DNA from: Papaver somniferum | Lineage: Eukaryota; Streptophyta; Magnoliopsida; Ranunculales; Papaveraceae | DNA: 64,000 nt | Assembly (NCBI RefSeq): GCF_003573695.1 | Contig: NW_020639929.1 | Span: 3,934,406-3,998,405, forward strand | Direction of reading: 5' to 3' | Shown here: one piece after another, positions 43,691-56,113 of the stretch | How positions within the stretch are numbered: position 1 is the first letter of the stretch | Layout of the letters: each line of letters begins with the position of its first letter | The notes under the pieces: model-generated | Databases searched by the model: none | The model's input: only the letters and a program-made list of their open reading frames with translations | Told to the model about the DNA's origin: nothing | Position numbers and translations under genes: made by a program

Positions 43691-45769
43691 GTTGAAGATG
43701 ATGATGACGACTCATGATCAACATAGGTATTTCGTACTATTCTCCTCTTTCTTTCTCTCATTTTGATTTTCTGTATCCAATGGATTTTATTTCTAGGGTT
43801 TCAATTAAAAACCAGTAAAGGGCTCTCTCTCTTGATCGGATAAATTCCATTTTTTTTGATTGGATTAATTTCATTTTATGGAATTTTTGTTGTTGTTTTA
43901 GTAATGGGTTTTGATTGGGTTGAAGAAATTTGTTGTTTCCATTCAGCATTAGATGACCTAATAGAGCACTGCTAAATGTTTCTAGAAATGCTAAATGTGA
44001 GATGATGACTTTCAGTTACTTTGTCCCATGTTCTTGTTAGATTGTTTCATGTGGTGGATGTTATTTCTGAACCATTTCACTAGATTGTACAACTTAGGGC
44101 GGCCATGAACTGTTAACTTTTGGTGGGATAGGATCATCTAAAGACATTGTTTTCAGTCCTAGTACTTTGTTTATACAATAGTGTAATCCGGATGAAGTCC
44201 AACCAGCAAAGTCCTAAAGAAGCTACAGCTGTGATGCAATTAGTTTGTAATCCTATACTTTTTAAGTTAGCTAAAGTCTGGTAAATAAATTTGCAGTGGT
44301 GGTCGATGGCATTCATAAAGGGTGATTCTATTCAGGTGGTGGTCGTAGGGAGAGATTTATCAGTAGTTTCAGGAAGCAGTGGCGGCAGAATCTTCGGTTG
44401 GCGGTAGTGGTGGTGGGATGGCTGGCTACCTTGGATAACAGTTGCCATCGCTGGTCTTGCCTTGGTTGCCCTGCGTACACTGATACACTCTCTTAGGTAA
44501 TTAGTTCCCTTTTTATTTAGACAGAAACCCTATAAATAATTTTACAATGAAATTTAATTTTGTAAGCACAATTTCAGTTCAATTTATATGATCAGCAGTT
44601 TAAGTTTAGGTGGATTTTGTTTTGTTTTGCCAAACATTGAATAAGGAAATAGATAACTACACTACAGTCCACAACTCTCTTCTTGCTGTATCTTTGTTTT
44701 GTTACTTCTTCATTATTATAGGAAATGCTTCCCACCCAAACCACTAGTAATCTACTTGATTAGACAAAATTACCTGTAAACAGTGACTAAGTAAACACAA
44801 TTGAATCAAATCAGATTGTATTCACTATCAGTGGGTGTATATTCACGGCGAACTGCCTATATTTTTTCGCTGCTGTTGAGTTTACCAATTTCGGTGAGTT
44901 ACGAATTGGCTCGACTGTTGTTTGCACTAGATGCATTTATGGTCGCCTATGTTTGGTTCTTCTTATATGAAAGAAGGATTCTTAGGTTTATCAGATATTC
45001 TTCACACTGGAGGTGCATTAGTTTTGTGTCTATGTAATGGTAACATGTACACGAGTGTAACGTTTATGTATATTCTTCGTGGGAAAATAAAATGGCTATA
45101 TATCCAGTCTTATAATGAAGAAAAGCAGCAGCCAAATTCTTTATAGAACTAAGTTGGAAAAGCAGTACCAGCATCGTCGGCACAGGGATATCCCTGTCTA
45201 AAATTGGCCAGGCTTTTTTGTTTTCCTTACCTTTGTATCAGTATCTTTTTGCTATCATGACCTGAGAGCACTTGAGAAGAAAGAGAGATCACTAGAAGTC
45301 AGAAGAGGTAGAGTTGTGTGCTTATCTTATTTCCTGTTATTCTATGTTTCAGTACTTTAGGTAGAATTGTCTGATGCTATGAATATGCTTTCTGAATTGG
45401 AAGACCAGAAAAGTTCTTTTTCCTACCAATCTTTGTGATTTTGATTGGGGTTTTCCTTTTCTCATGATTCAGAAAACAGTTTGAGAAGTCGAGGAAACAG
45501 TGTAAACGTGCATCTTTTTAAAGCGCATTGGTGATGTGCGTGTTCAACAGATTGGAGCAATGGTACGGACAACAATGGGGACACTGAGTGTTGACGAAGA
45601 TCCAGATTCAGCTGCTCCGAAGGATGTGACTGCAGAGGAGTCCTCCTCGACTGTCAAAAGAGAGCCCAGAATGTGAGGACTCTAGTGGTAACCAGGTTCT
45701 CTGATAAATTTTCCTCATTGCGCCAACTCAACAAGACAACAATGAGAGTGGAATCACAAGGGTGGATGC
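43690..45769 (+). pseudogene. Possible host-gene remnant (unrecognised)
   Basis: Scattered exon-like pieces lie in otherwise intron-like sequence. About 44408-44492 encodes a hydrophobic segment WLPWITVAIAGLALVALRT ending at a possible splice donor (AGG/GTAATT). About 45520-45673 encodes RIGDVRVQQIGAMVRTTMG followed by an acidic/serine-rich tail (LSVDEDPDSAAP) with TGA stop. I cannot link these to a known family, and no continuous gene can be shown. Small ORFs here (44801-45037) are not supported. Confidence 0.3.
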
Positions 45770-45937
45770 TGTTGGAGAAAATGAGTTTTAATTAAAAAGA
45801 TTTTATGGTCTTGGTATGGTTTGATCTAATGACCTAAGGGTCTAAGGATACTCACTCATTTTTGGGTGAATGAAGTGGAACCTTTAGTCCCACATTGTGG
45901 AAAACTAAAGAGGAGCTCCACTATATAATCATACACT
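45770..45937 (+). repeat. Copia-type LTR fragment (U3 part)
   Basis: TGTTGGAGAAAATGAG..., TTTAGTCCCACATTGTGGAAAAC and CACTATATAATC are typical of the U3 region of Tork-like copia LTRs (start, conserved TCCCACATTG box, TATA). It runs directly into the first unit of the tandem array at TAATGTGTTAAGG. Confidence 0.6.
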
Positions 45938-46478
45938 TAATGTGTTAAGGACAGCTTGTTGAACCTGTGATTTTGCCCTCATCAATTTGTTCGTGGTAGA
46001 GTTGTTTGATACTGTTCTTTATATTTATTGTTTGATACATCTGACGTTTCTTCAATTATTGCAAGATTCCAACAGATGCATATGTAGTAGTCCAACACTG
46101 TTGCCAATATGTGCATGGGAGGTGAGGCAGGCAGCTAGCTATTCAGGGCTACGATCAAAAGTAACTTGGCTTGGGGAGAATAATGCAAAAACTGAGGTCC
46201 TGTCGCTACATGCAATTGCGTGGCTTGTATAGCGCAGCATATAAAATTGTAAGCTGCAGCAAGGATGAAAAATACATATTTTGACCCATGCGATATACGC
46301 GTATACCATGCACCAAGTCCCTTTCCTACACGGATTTATTTTTGGGAGAATTTTTTCTTTAGGAATTTAATTCCAAAATTATTTTTTAAGAGTTTTATTT
46401 GTGGGAAATTCTTTTTACGAGTTTTACTTGTTTTTGAAGAAAACAAAAAACCTAACTTGATTTGCAAGTATCTCATCC

Positions 46479-46486
46479 TATAAATA
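46479..46486 (+). promoter_or_regulatory. TATA box repeated in every half-B unit
   Basis: CCTATAAATATGACTCG is followed about 30 bp later by ACACACAAGCAGCG and a pyrimidine-rich leader. The same block recurs in every half-B copy of the array. Promoter activity is inferred from LTR resemblance. Confidence 0.45.
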
Positions 46487-47604
46487 TGACTCGAAATTCT
46501 GTTTTAAAAACACACAAGCAGCGACTATCTCTAGGTCTACTTTTCTTCTTCTTCTTATATTTTGTGCGGCGTTTTGCTTCCATCCCTGTTGCTGATTTCA
46601 AGAGTGGGTGACTTGCGTTGTGCTAACTCAAGTTATATCGGGCAGTCTTATCCTGGACACATCTTCGCACGTTGGGGTTTAGCATTACTTCAGAGTATAT
46701 ACCCACGAACTAATGTGTTAAGGACAGATTGTTGAACCTGTGATTCTGCCCTCATCAATTTGTTCGTGGTAGAGTTGTTTGATACTGTTCTTTATATTTA
46801 TTGTTTGATACATCTGACGTTTCTTCAATTGTTGCAAGATTCCAACAGATGCATATGTAGTAGTCCAACACTGTTGCCAATATGTGCATGGGAGGTGAGG
46901 CAGGCAGCTAGCTATTCAGGGCTACGATCAAAAGTAACTTGGCTTGGGGAGAATAATGCAAAAACTGAGGTCCTGTCGCTACATGCAATTGCGTGGCTTG
47001 TATAGCGCAGCATATAAAATTGTAAGCTGCAGCAAGGATGAAAAATACATATTTTGACCCATGCGATATACGCGTATACCATGCACCAAGTCCCTTTCCT
47101 ACACGGATTTATTTTTGGGAGAATTTTTTCTTTAGGAATTTAATTCCAAAATTATTTTTTAAGAGTTTTATTTGTGGGAAATTCTTTTTACGAGTTTTAC
47201 TTGTTTTTGAAGAAAACAAAAAACCCAACTTGATTTGCAAGTATCTCATCCTATAAATATGACTCGAAATTCTGTTTTAAAAACACACAAGCAGCGACTA
47301 TCTCTAGGTCTACTTTTCTTCTTCTTCTTATATTTTGTGCGGCGTTTTGCTTCCATCCCTGTTGCTGAGTTCAAGAGTGGGTAACTTGCGTTGTGCTAAC
47401 TCAAGTTATATCGGGCAGTCTTATCCTGGACACATCTTCGCACGTTTGGGTTTAGCATTACTTCAGAGTATACCCGCGAACTAATGTGTTAAGGACAGCT
47501 TGTTGAACCTGTGATTCTGCCCTCATCAATTTGTTCGTGGTAGAGTTGTTTGATACTGTTCTTTATATTTATTGTTTGATACATCTGACGTTTCTTCAAT
47601 TGTT

Positions 47605-47614
47605 NNNNNNNNNN
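47605..47614. other. Assembly gap (10 N) within the array
   Basis: The N run interrupts half A of one unit. The flanking sequence is otherwise continuous with the unit, so its true size is unknown. Confidence 0.95.
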
Positions 47615-47804
47615 CAAGATTCCAACAGATGCATATGTAGTAGTCCAACACTGTTGCCAATATGTGCATGGGAGGTGAGGCAGGCAGCTAGCTATTCAGG
47701 GCTACGATCAAAAGTAACTTGGCTTGGGGAGAATAATGCAAAAACTGAGGTCCTGTCGCTACATGCAATTGCGTGGCTTGTATAGCGCAGCATATAAAAT
47801 TGTA

Positions 47805-47814
47805 ANNNNNNNNN
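47805..47814. other. Assembly gap (10 N) replacing a half-B copy
   Basis: After this gap the sequence resumes at the U5-like end (ATCTTCGCACG), so about 390 bp expected from the unit is missing. Array copy number is therefore not reliable. Confidence 0.95.
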
Positions 47815-49305
47815 NATCTTCGCACGTTTGGGTTTAGCATTACTTCAGAGTATACCCGCGAACTAATGTGTTAAGGACAGCTTGTTGAACCTGTGATTCT
47901 GCCCTCATCAATTTGTTCGTGGTAGAGTTGTTTGATACTGTTCTTTATATTTATTGTTTGATACATCTGACGTTTCTTCAATTGTTTCAAGATTCCAACA
48001 GATGCATATGTAGTAGTCCAACACTGTTGCCAATATGTGCATGGGAGGTGAGGCAGGCAGCTAGCTATTCAGGGCTACGATCAAAAGTAACTTGGCTTGG
48101 GGAGAATAATGCAAAAACTGAGGTCCTGTCGCTACATGCAATTGCGTGGCTTGTATAGCGCAGCATATAAAATTGTAATCTGCAGCAAGGATGAAAAATA
48201 CATATTTTGACCCATGCGATATATGCGTATACCATGCACCAAGTCCCTTTCCTACACGGATTTATTTTTGGGAGAATTTTTTCTTTAGGAATTTAATTCC
48301 AAAATTATTTTTTAAGAGTTTTATTTGTGGGAAATTCTTTTTACGAGTTTTACTTGTTTTTGAAGAAAACAAAAAACCTAACTTGATTTGCAAGTATCTC
48401 ATCCTATAAATATGACTCGAAATTCTGTTTTAAAAACACACAAGCAGCGACTATCTCTAGGTCTACTTTTCTTCTTCTTCTTATATTTTGTGCGGCGTTT
48501 TGCTTCCATCCCTGTTGCTGAGTTCAAGAGTGGGTAACTTGCGTTGTGCTAACTCAAGTTATATCGGGCAGTCTTATCCTGGACACATCTTTGCACGTTG
48601 GGGTTTAGCATTACTTCAGAGTATACCCGCGAACTAATGTGTTAAGGACAGCTTGTTGAACCTGTGATTCTGCCCTCATCAATTTGTTCGTGGTAGAGTT
48701 GTTTGATACTGTTCTTTATATTTATTGTTTGATACATCTGACGTTTCTTCAATTGTTGCAAGATTCCAACAGATGCATATGTAGTAGTCCAACACTGTTG
48801 CCAATATGTGCATGGGAGGTGAGGCAGGTAGCTAGCTATTCAGGGCTACGATCAAAAGTAACTTGGCTTGGGGAGAATAATGCAAAAACTGAGGTCCTGT
48901 CGCTACATGCAATTGCGTGGCTTGTATAGCGCAGCATATAAAATTGTAAGCTGCAGCAAGGATGAAAAATACATATTTTGACCCATGCGATATACGCGTA
49001 TACCATGCACCAAGTCCCTTTCCTACACGGATTTATTTTTGGGAGAATTTTTTCTTTAGGAATTTAATTCCAAAATTATTTTTTAAGAGTTTTATTTGTG
49101 GGAAATTCTTTTTACGAGTTTTACTTGTTTTTGAAGAAAACAAAAAACCTAACTTGATTTGCAAGTATCTCATCCTATAAATATGACTCGAAATTCTGTT
49201 TTAAAAACACACAAGCAGCGACTATCTCTAGGTCTACTTTTCTTCTTCTTCTTATATTTTGTGCGGCGTTTTGCTTCCATCCCTGTTGCTGAGTTCAAGA
49301 GTGGG

Positions 49306-50992
49306 CAAAAATACATATTTTGACCCATGCGATATACGCGTATACCATGCACCAAGTCCCTTTCCTACACGGATTTATTTTTGGGAGAATTTTTTCTTTA
49401 GGAATTTAATTCCAAAATTATTTTTTAAGAGTTTTATTTGTGGGAAATTCCTTTTACGAGTTTTACTTGTTTTTGAAGAAAGCAAAAAACCTAACTTGAT
49501 TTGCAAGTATCTCATCCTATAAATATGACTCGAAATTCTGTTTTAAAAACATACAAGCAGCGACTATCTCTAGGTCTACTTTTCTTCTTCTTCTTATATT
49601 TTGTGCGGCGTTTTGCTTCCATCCCTGTTGCTGAGTTCAAGAGTGGGTAACTTGCGTTGTGCTAACTCAAGTTATATCGGGCAGTCTTATCCTGGGCAAA
49701 AATACATATTTTGACCCATGCAATATACGCGTATACCATGCCCCAAGTCCCTTTCCTACACGGATTTATTTTTGGGAGAATTTTTTCTTTAGGAATTTAA
49801 TTCCAAAATTATTTTTTAAGAGTTTTATTTGTGGGAAATTCCTTTTACGAGTTTTACTTGTTTTTGAAGAAAACAAAAAACATAACTTGATTTGCAAGTA
49901 TCTCATCCTATAAATATGAGTCGAAATTCTGTTTTAAAAACATACAAGCAGCGACTATCTCTAGGTCTACTTTTCTTCTTCTTCTTATATTTTGTGCGGC
50001 GTTTTGCTTCCATCCCTGTTGCTGAGTTCAAGAGTGGGTAACTTGCGTTGTGCTAACTCAAGTTATATCGGGCAGTCTTATCCTGGGAAAAAATACATAT
50101 TTTGACCCATGCGATATACGCGTATACCATGCCCCAGGTCCCTTTCCTACACGGATTTATTTTTGGGAGAATTTTTTCTTTAGGAATTTAATTCCAAAAT
50201 TATTTTTTAAGAGTTTTATTTGTGGGAAATTCCTTTTACGAGTTTTACTTGTTTTTGAAGAAAACAAAAAACCTAACTTGATTTGCAAGTATCTCATCCT
50301 ATAAATATGACTCGAAATTCTGTTTTAAAAACACACAAGCAGCGACTATCTCTAGGTCTACTTTTCTTCTTCTTATATTTTGTGCGGCGTTTTGCTTCCA
50401 TCCCTGTTGCTGAGTTCAAGAGTGGGTAACTTGCGTTGTGCTGACTCAAGTTATATCGGGCAGTCTTATCCTGGGAAAAAATACATATTTTGACCCATGC
50501 GATATACGCGTATACCATGCACCAAGTCCCTTTCCTACACGGATTTATTTTTGGGAGAATTTTTTCTTTAGGAATTTAATTCCAAAATTATTTTTTAAGA
50601 GTTTTATTTGTGGGAAATTCCTTTTACGAGTTTTACTTGTTTTTGAAGAAAACAAAAAACCTAACTTGATTTGCAAGTATCTCATCCTATAAATATGACT
50701 CGAAATTCTGTTTTAAAAACACACAAGCAGCGACTATCTCTAGGTCTACTTTTCTTCTTCTTCTTATATTTTGTGCGGCGTTTTGCTTCCATCCCTGTTG
50801 CTGAGTTCAAAAGTGGGTAACTTGCGTTGTGCTAACTCAAGTTATATCGGGCAGTCTTATCCTGGACACATCTTCGCACGTTGGGGTTTAGCATTACTTC
50901 AGAGTATACCCGCGAACTAATGTGTTAAGGACAGCTTGTTGAACCTGTGATTCTGCCCTCATCAATTTGTTCGTGGTAGAGTTGTACTTGTT
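49306..50992 (+). repeat. Sub-array of ~390-bp promoter-only units
   Basis: Here half A is missing and half B repeats head to tail at 391, 391 and 388 bp (joints after 49305, 49696, 50087 and 50475, all at a GGG/AAAAATACAT boundary). A fifth joint (about 50987) has a different half-A breakpoint (GTAGAGTTG/TACTTGTTTTGACCC). The repeated joint shows one deletion event was multiplied by unequal exchange. Confidence 0.88.
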
Positions 50993-53300
50993 TTGACCCA
51001 TGCGATATACGCGTATACCATGCACCAAGTCCCTTTCCTATTCGGATTTACTTTTTGGAGAATTTTTTCTTTAGGAATTTAATTCCAAAATTATTTTTTA
51101 AGAGTTTTATTTGTGGGAAATTCCATTTACGAGTTTTACTTGTTTTTGAAGAAAACAAAAAAAAACCTAACTTGATTTGCAAGTATCTCATCCTATAAAT
51201 ATGACTCGAAATTCTGTTTTTAAAAAACACACAAGCAGCGACTATCTCTAGGTCTACTTTTCTTCTTCTTCTTATATTTTGTGCGGCGTTTTGCTTCCAT
51301 CCCTGTTGCTGAGTTCAAGAGTGGGTAACTTGCGTTGTGCTAACTCAAGTTATATCGGGCAGTCTTATCCTGGACACATCTTTGCACGTTGGGGTTTAGC
51401 ATTACTTCAGAGTATACCCGCGAACTAATGTGTTAAGGACAGCTTGTTGAACCTGTGATTCTGCCCTCATCAATTTGTTCGTGGTAGAGTTGTTTGATAC
51501 TGTTCTTTATATTTATTGTTTGATACATCTGACGTTTCTTCAATTGTTGCAAGATTCCAACAGATGCATATGTAGTAGTCCAACACTGTTGCCAATATGT
51601 GCATGGGAGGTGAGGCAGGCAGCTAGCTATTCAGGGCTACGATCAAAAGTAACTTGGCTTGGGGAGAATAATGCAAAAACTGAGGTCCTGTCGCTACATG
51701 CAATTGCGTGGCTTGTATAGCGCAGCATATAAAATTGTAAGCTGCAGCAAGGATGAAAAATACATATTTTGACCCATGCGATATACGCGTATACCATGCA
51801 CCAAGTCCCTTTCCTACACGGATTTATTTTTGGGAGAATTTTTTCTTTAGGAATTTAATTCCAAAATTATTTTTTAAGAGTTTTATTTGTGGGAAATCCT
51901 TTTTACGAGTTTTACTTGTTTTTGAAGAAAACAAAAAACCTAACTTGATTTGCAAGTATCTCATCCTATAAATATGACTCGAAATTCTGTTTTAAAAACA
52001 CACAAGCAGCGACTATCTCTAGGTCTACTTTTCTTCTTCTTCTTATATTTTGTGCGGCGTTTTGCTTCCATCCCTGTTGCTGAGTTCAAGAGTGGGTAAC
52101 TTGCGTTGTGCTAACTCAAGTTATATCGGGCAGTCTTATCCTGGACACATCTTCGCACGTTGGGGTTTAGCATTACTTCAGAGTATACCCACGAACTAAT
52201 GTGTTAAGGACAGATTGTTGAACCTGTGATTCTGCCCTCATCAATTTGTTCGTGGTAGGGTTGTTTGATACTGTTCTTTATATTTATTGTTTGATACATC
52301 TGACGTTTCTTCAATTGTTGCAAGATTCCAACAGATGCATATGTAGTAGTCCAACACTGTTGCCAATATGTGCATGGGAGGTGAGGCAGGCAGCTAGCTA
52401 TTCAGGGATACTATCAAAAGTAACTTGGCTTGGGGAGAATAATGCAAAAACTGAGGTCCTGTCGCTACATGCAATTGCGTGGCTTGTATAGCGCAGCATA
52501 TAAAATTGTAAGCTGCAGCAAGGATGAAAAATACATATTTTGACCCATGCGATATACGCGTATACCATGCACCAAGTCCCTTTCCTACACGGATTTATTT
52601 TTGGGAGAATTTTTTCTTTAGGAATTTAATTCCAAAATTATTTTTTAAGAGTTTTATTTGTGGGAAATTCTTTTTACGAGTTTTACTTGTTTTTGAAGAA
52701 AACAAAAAACCTAACTTGATTTGCAAGTATCTCATCCTATAAATATGACTCGAAATTCTGTTTTAAAAACACACAAGCAGCGACTATCTCTAGGTCTACT
52801 TTTCTTCTTCTTCTTATATTTTGTGCGGCGTTTTTCTTCCATCCCTGTTGCTGATTTCAAGAGTGGGTGACTTGCGTTGTGCTAACTCAAGTTATATCGG
52901 GCAGTCTTATCCTGGACACATCTTCGCACGTTGGGGTTTAGCATTACTTCAGAGTATACCCGCGAACTAATGTGTTAAGGACAGCTTGTTGAACCTGTGA
53001 TTCTGCCCTCATCAATTTGTTCGTGGTAGAGTTGTTTGATACTGTTCTTTATATTTATTGTTTGATACATCTGACGTTTCTTCAATTGTTGCAATATTCC
53101 AACAGATGCATATGTAGTAGTCCAACACTATTGCCAATATGTGCATGGGAGGTGAGGCAGGCAGCTAGCTATTCAGGGCTACGATCAAAAGTAACTTGGC
53201 TTGGGGAGAATAATGCAAAAACTGAGGTCCTGTCGCTACATGCAATTGCGTGGCTTGTATAGCGCAGCATATAAAACTGTAAGCTACAACAAGGATGAAA

Positions 53301-53420
53301 TGTAATAATAGTGAGAGAAGGTATGTTTTGGAAACTACTACTAGATGAATTGCTCATGAATCTCCTTTACAAGATAAGAAAAACAATTGTCCATGAAGCC
53401 ATATCTCTTGTAATGACTTT
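53301..53420 (+). other. Sequence following the array, possibly the original continuation of half A
   Basis: It continues from GATGAAA without the half-B joint seen in the other units, so it may be the original genomic neighbour of half A. No gene recognised. Confidence 0.4.
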
Positions 53421-53696
53421 TGTTACTTGTTGATACATGAAAAATAACACCCCTTAGTGGGTTGGGATGCCCCAAAAGAGTAAGGATAAACTTGGGTCAA
53501 GAAATAAGGACTTGGGGACTAAACCCAAGCCCACATAAAAGATACCCATAAAGGGTGGAAGGACAAAAGGAGGAATTAACAAAGAAGGAAGAGGTTATGT
53601 TAAGAAATGACATTGGTGGTAACTAAGAAGGTTTAGGACATGTGGCATGATGTCATGAAAAGAGGGGTTTTTAGAAAAGCCTATATAAGAAAGGAC

Positions 53697-53711
53697 AAGG
53701 TACAATGGAAA
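53697..53711. repeat. LINE target site duplication, left copy (AAGGTACAATGGAAA)
   Basis: The 15-base string recurs at 54388-54402 directly after the A-tail of the LINE. The first two As are ambiguous with the tail. Confidence 0.9.
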
Positions 53712-54387
53712 TGATAGGTGCCCTTTTATCTTTCATAATGTTAAACCAAATGTGCAAAGTGCTATCTCTAAAATTCATAATCTTGTTAGCCAATGTGTTG
53801 ATTGTTCTGTTACTATGACTTCTACACTGAACATGTTTCAGATTAAACATTGGATTCCTCCTGATAAAGATTTTGTGAAAATTAACATTGATAGTTCATT
53901 CATACCAGTAACTAAAAAAGGAAGCATTGGACTGATAATTCGTAATTTTGCAGGTCTCTGCATAGGTGCTCAAGGTATGAAATTTGATAAATAGGTGGAT
54001 GAAGACTATGGAGCAGAACACTTTGAATGTAAGGCATTGGAAATGGCAGTTAACTGGATAAAAGAGTTGCAGATAGAAAAAGCTGTGTTCGAGATGGATT
54101 GTGACAATGTGACAAAGTCTGTCATGGAAGATCATTCGCATGTTCATTGGTTCAACTCAAGCTGGATAGAATTAAAATTAAAAGTAGTAATAATAATAAA
54201 CTTTGGTTTTTTAAGTCAATCCATAGACTTGGCAATAATGTAGCTCACTCTTTAGCTCGTAAAGCAAGAGATGAGGAAGCCAATTTCCTTTATATGTCAA
54301 ATTTTTCAGAATACATATTTGTACTGGTGAAAAATGATTATATCTGCAATGCAACAAATTAATAAAATTCATATTTACTATAAAAAA
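53712..54387 (+). mobile_element. 5'-truncated LINE insertion with RNase H-like domain
   Basis: 676 bp flanked by a 13-15 bp target duplication and ending in a short A-run. It encodes the C-terminal RNase H-like (RVT_3) part of plant LINE ORF2: FVKINIDSSF, GSIGLIIRNFAGLCIG, then after an in-frame TAG FECKALEMAVNWI, AVFEMDCDNVTKSV, and in another frame IHRLGNNVAHSLARKARDE. The acidic residues expected in the active site (D, E, D) and the final NNVAHSLA motif are visible. A TAG stop and one frameshift inactivate it. Confidence 0.92.
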
Positions 54388-54531
54388 AAGGTACAATGGA
54401 AAGACAACTCTCTCTCTTACTATTATTAGTATTGTGAGGTCATGTGTAATAGCTAGGACGGGTAGGACCTAAACCGAAATTTGGGTATTAACATTTGGAG
54501 ACCACACCCAGAAGCTCGTGCCTAGTTCACA

Positions 54532-56113
54532 ATGACCCATACAGAAGGCACTAACTCAGGCGCAGCCGGAAACCCGAACACATCCATGCTTAACCCAGAA
54601 GGAGAGAGAGTTGGTATAGTGACAGACCCGATTACGCAAGCGAAGAAATCAAATGCTCCGCGCGAAGGAGATAAACATCACGAGAGAAAGGAAGCATCAC
54701 CCACTCAGCCCTCCCTCGAGGAGATGCAAAAAGAATTAGAAGAGCATGTACGAAGGGAGCGAGAGCTGAAAAACTCATGAAGATAGCCAGCGCGGAAAAA
54801 AAACAAAACGTCGAAGAAACAACACAAGACACGGAAGAAGAAGTAGAAGACGAACCAATGGCTATGACGCAAGAGGCGATTGCGAGATACCTAGAAGCGA
54901 ATTACAGAATTATGAAGAAAGACAATTACAACTTCATGGCGATCCCTTACTCCTCGGAAATCATAGAATACCAGTATCCGGAGGATTATATTTCACCAAA
55001 ATTCAAAGTCTACAATGGCCAAGGTAACGCGAGGGAGCACCTAAGTCGATTCCTGTCTACAATGAATGATCGCGCGGCAGATGGAAAGCTATGTCTGAGG
55101 GAGTTTCCGAAGTCATTGACTAATACGGAATTCACCTGGTATGATAACCTCAAGTCGGGAAGCGTACATTCATGGTCCTCTATGTCAACACTTTTCCTCA
55201 GGAAGTTCTATTCAGCAAAAAGGAAGATCACAACCATAGACTTGAGCAGGTGCAATCAACGCCTATGTGAAGAGATAGGAAAGTACATCGCCCGGTTCCT
55301 CCTTCTCACTCTCGATTGCCATGAAGATGTTAAAGAGGAAGCGCTAGTAGAATTTGCGTTCGAGGAATGGCCCCATCCTTCAAAAAGAATATGGTGAACT
55401 TCCGCTTCCCCACGTTCGTAGATTTGGAGGAGGCAGCGGCAAGGATCGCCGACTGCGTTGAAGAACCAAGCTCAGACTATGTTTGGCGGAATTCAGTTAA
55501 TATCGTATCAACCGCACCAAGAAACACTCGCCCGAACAATAGTCGCGAGGGCTGGGGAGCACAAGCACTTCCACCACCTCTGCCTTACAGCAAGGAACAG
55601 ATTGTTGGACTGCTAGAACAATGGATAGAAAACAAGGAAACGCAGTATCCTCCAACAAAGGTGGATCCTAGCACCCTCGATAAAATTGATGCGCGCTATT
55701 GCCACTTCCATCGAAGGATACAACACCCTACAGTTGACTGCTTTAACCTGCGGAGGATGTTTCAGAGGAAGCTGGAAATATGGGAAATCGAAATGAACAA
55801 GGTGGAGGACAACAAAGCAACCAAACATAATATGATGATGTTGTCTCATGACCCAAGCGGGGATGTTTGGAGACCCTGGATTGAAGACGAGAAAGCATGT
55901 GAGTTGGATGCGGAAAACCTCGCTTTCGCTAACACAGATGGCGTGGCTCATCAATTCTCTAAGACGGTGCTGGACCAACAATTCTTCGACTCACTCGGTT
56001 TGAGTGAGGACCAAATCAAGGAAGCGTATAAAGCCATAGCAGCAGGAAGTCCCCACGGTATCCTCCCCAAGGAAGCAATCGTTTTCACCAACGAGGATAT
56101 CTGCTACCCGTAA
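54532..56113 (+). pseudogene. gag: Tat-lineage gag (broken)
   Basis: The ATG frame MTHTEGTNSGAAGNP (54532-54780) ends in TGA overlapping the next frame (54777-55397), which carries the gag core: YISPKFKVYNGQGNAREHL and LRKFYSAKRKI. A third frame (55367-56113) continues with FPTFVDLEEAAARIADCVEE and ends in a Cys/His motif, CHFHRRIQHPTVDC, the position and form of the zinc-binding site in Tat gag. Two frame changes mean it cannot be translated as one protein. Confidence 0.8.

Larger units (their letters stand above)
45938..53300 (+). repeat. Tandem array of a 771-bp composite unit
   Basis: Full units recur at 771-773 bp, marked by the same 81-codon frame at 45987, 46760, 47531, 47913, 48684, 51475, 52246 and 53017. 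Half A (about 320 bp) is gene-like sequence of unknown origin (frame ...WEVRQAASYSGLRSKVTWLG). Half B (about 450 bp) looks like an LTR promoter plus U5: TATAAATA (46479-46486), a TTCTTCTTCTTC leader, and a U5-like end (AACTTGCGTTGTGCTAACTC, GACACATCTTCGCACGTT). Half B occurs about 11 times. Copies are almost identical, so the conserved short frames reflect recent copying, not selection. The A half continues into unique sequence at 53300. Confidence 0.9.
53421..54493 (+). repeat. 5' LTR of Tat-lineage element, with nested LINE
   Basis: The right end GGGTATTAACA (54493) is followed by a possible PBS (TTTGGAGACC), then gag. The left end is uncertain (TG at 53421, 53431 or 53438). A TATA box (CTATATAAG, 53681-53689) lies upstream of the LINE insertion. 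Without the 676-bp LINE and its duplication the LTR is about 380 bp. The 3' partner is not in the window, so it cannot be confirmed by comparison. Confidence 0.6.

Noticed and set aside
45987..53262. Family of 81- and 72-codon proteins (frames at 45987, 46265 and their repeats)
   Set aside because: The frames are conserved only because the 771-bp units are nearly identical copies. No homology, no proper gene context, and the second lies in promoter-like AT-rich sequence.
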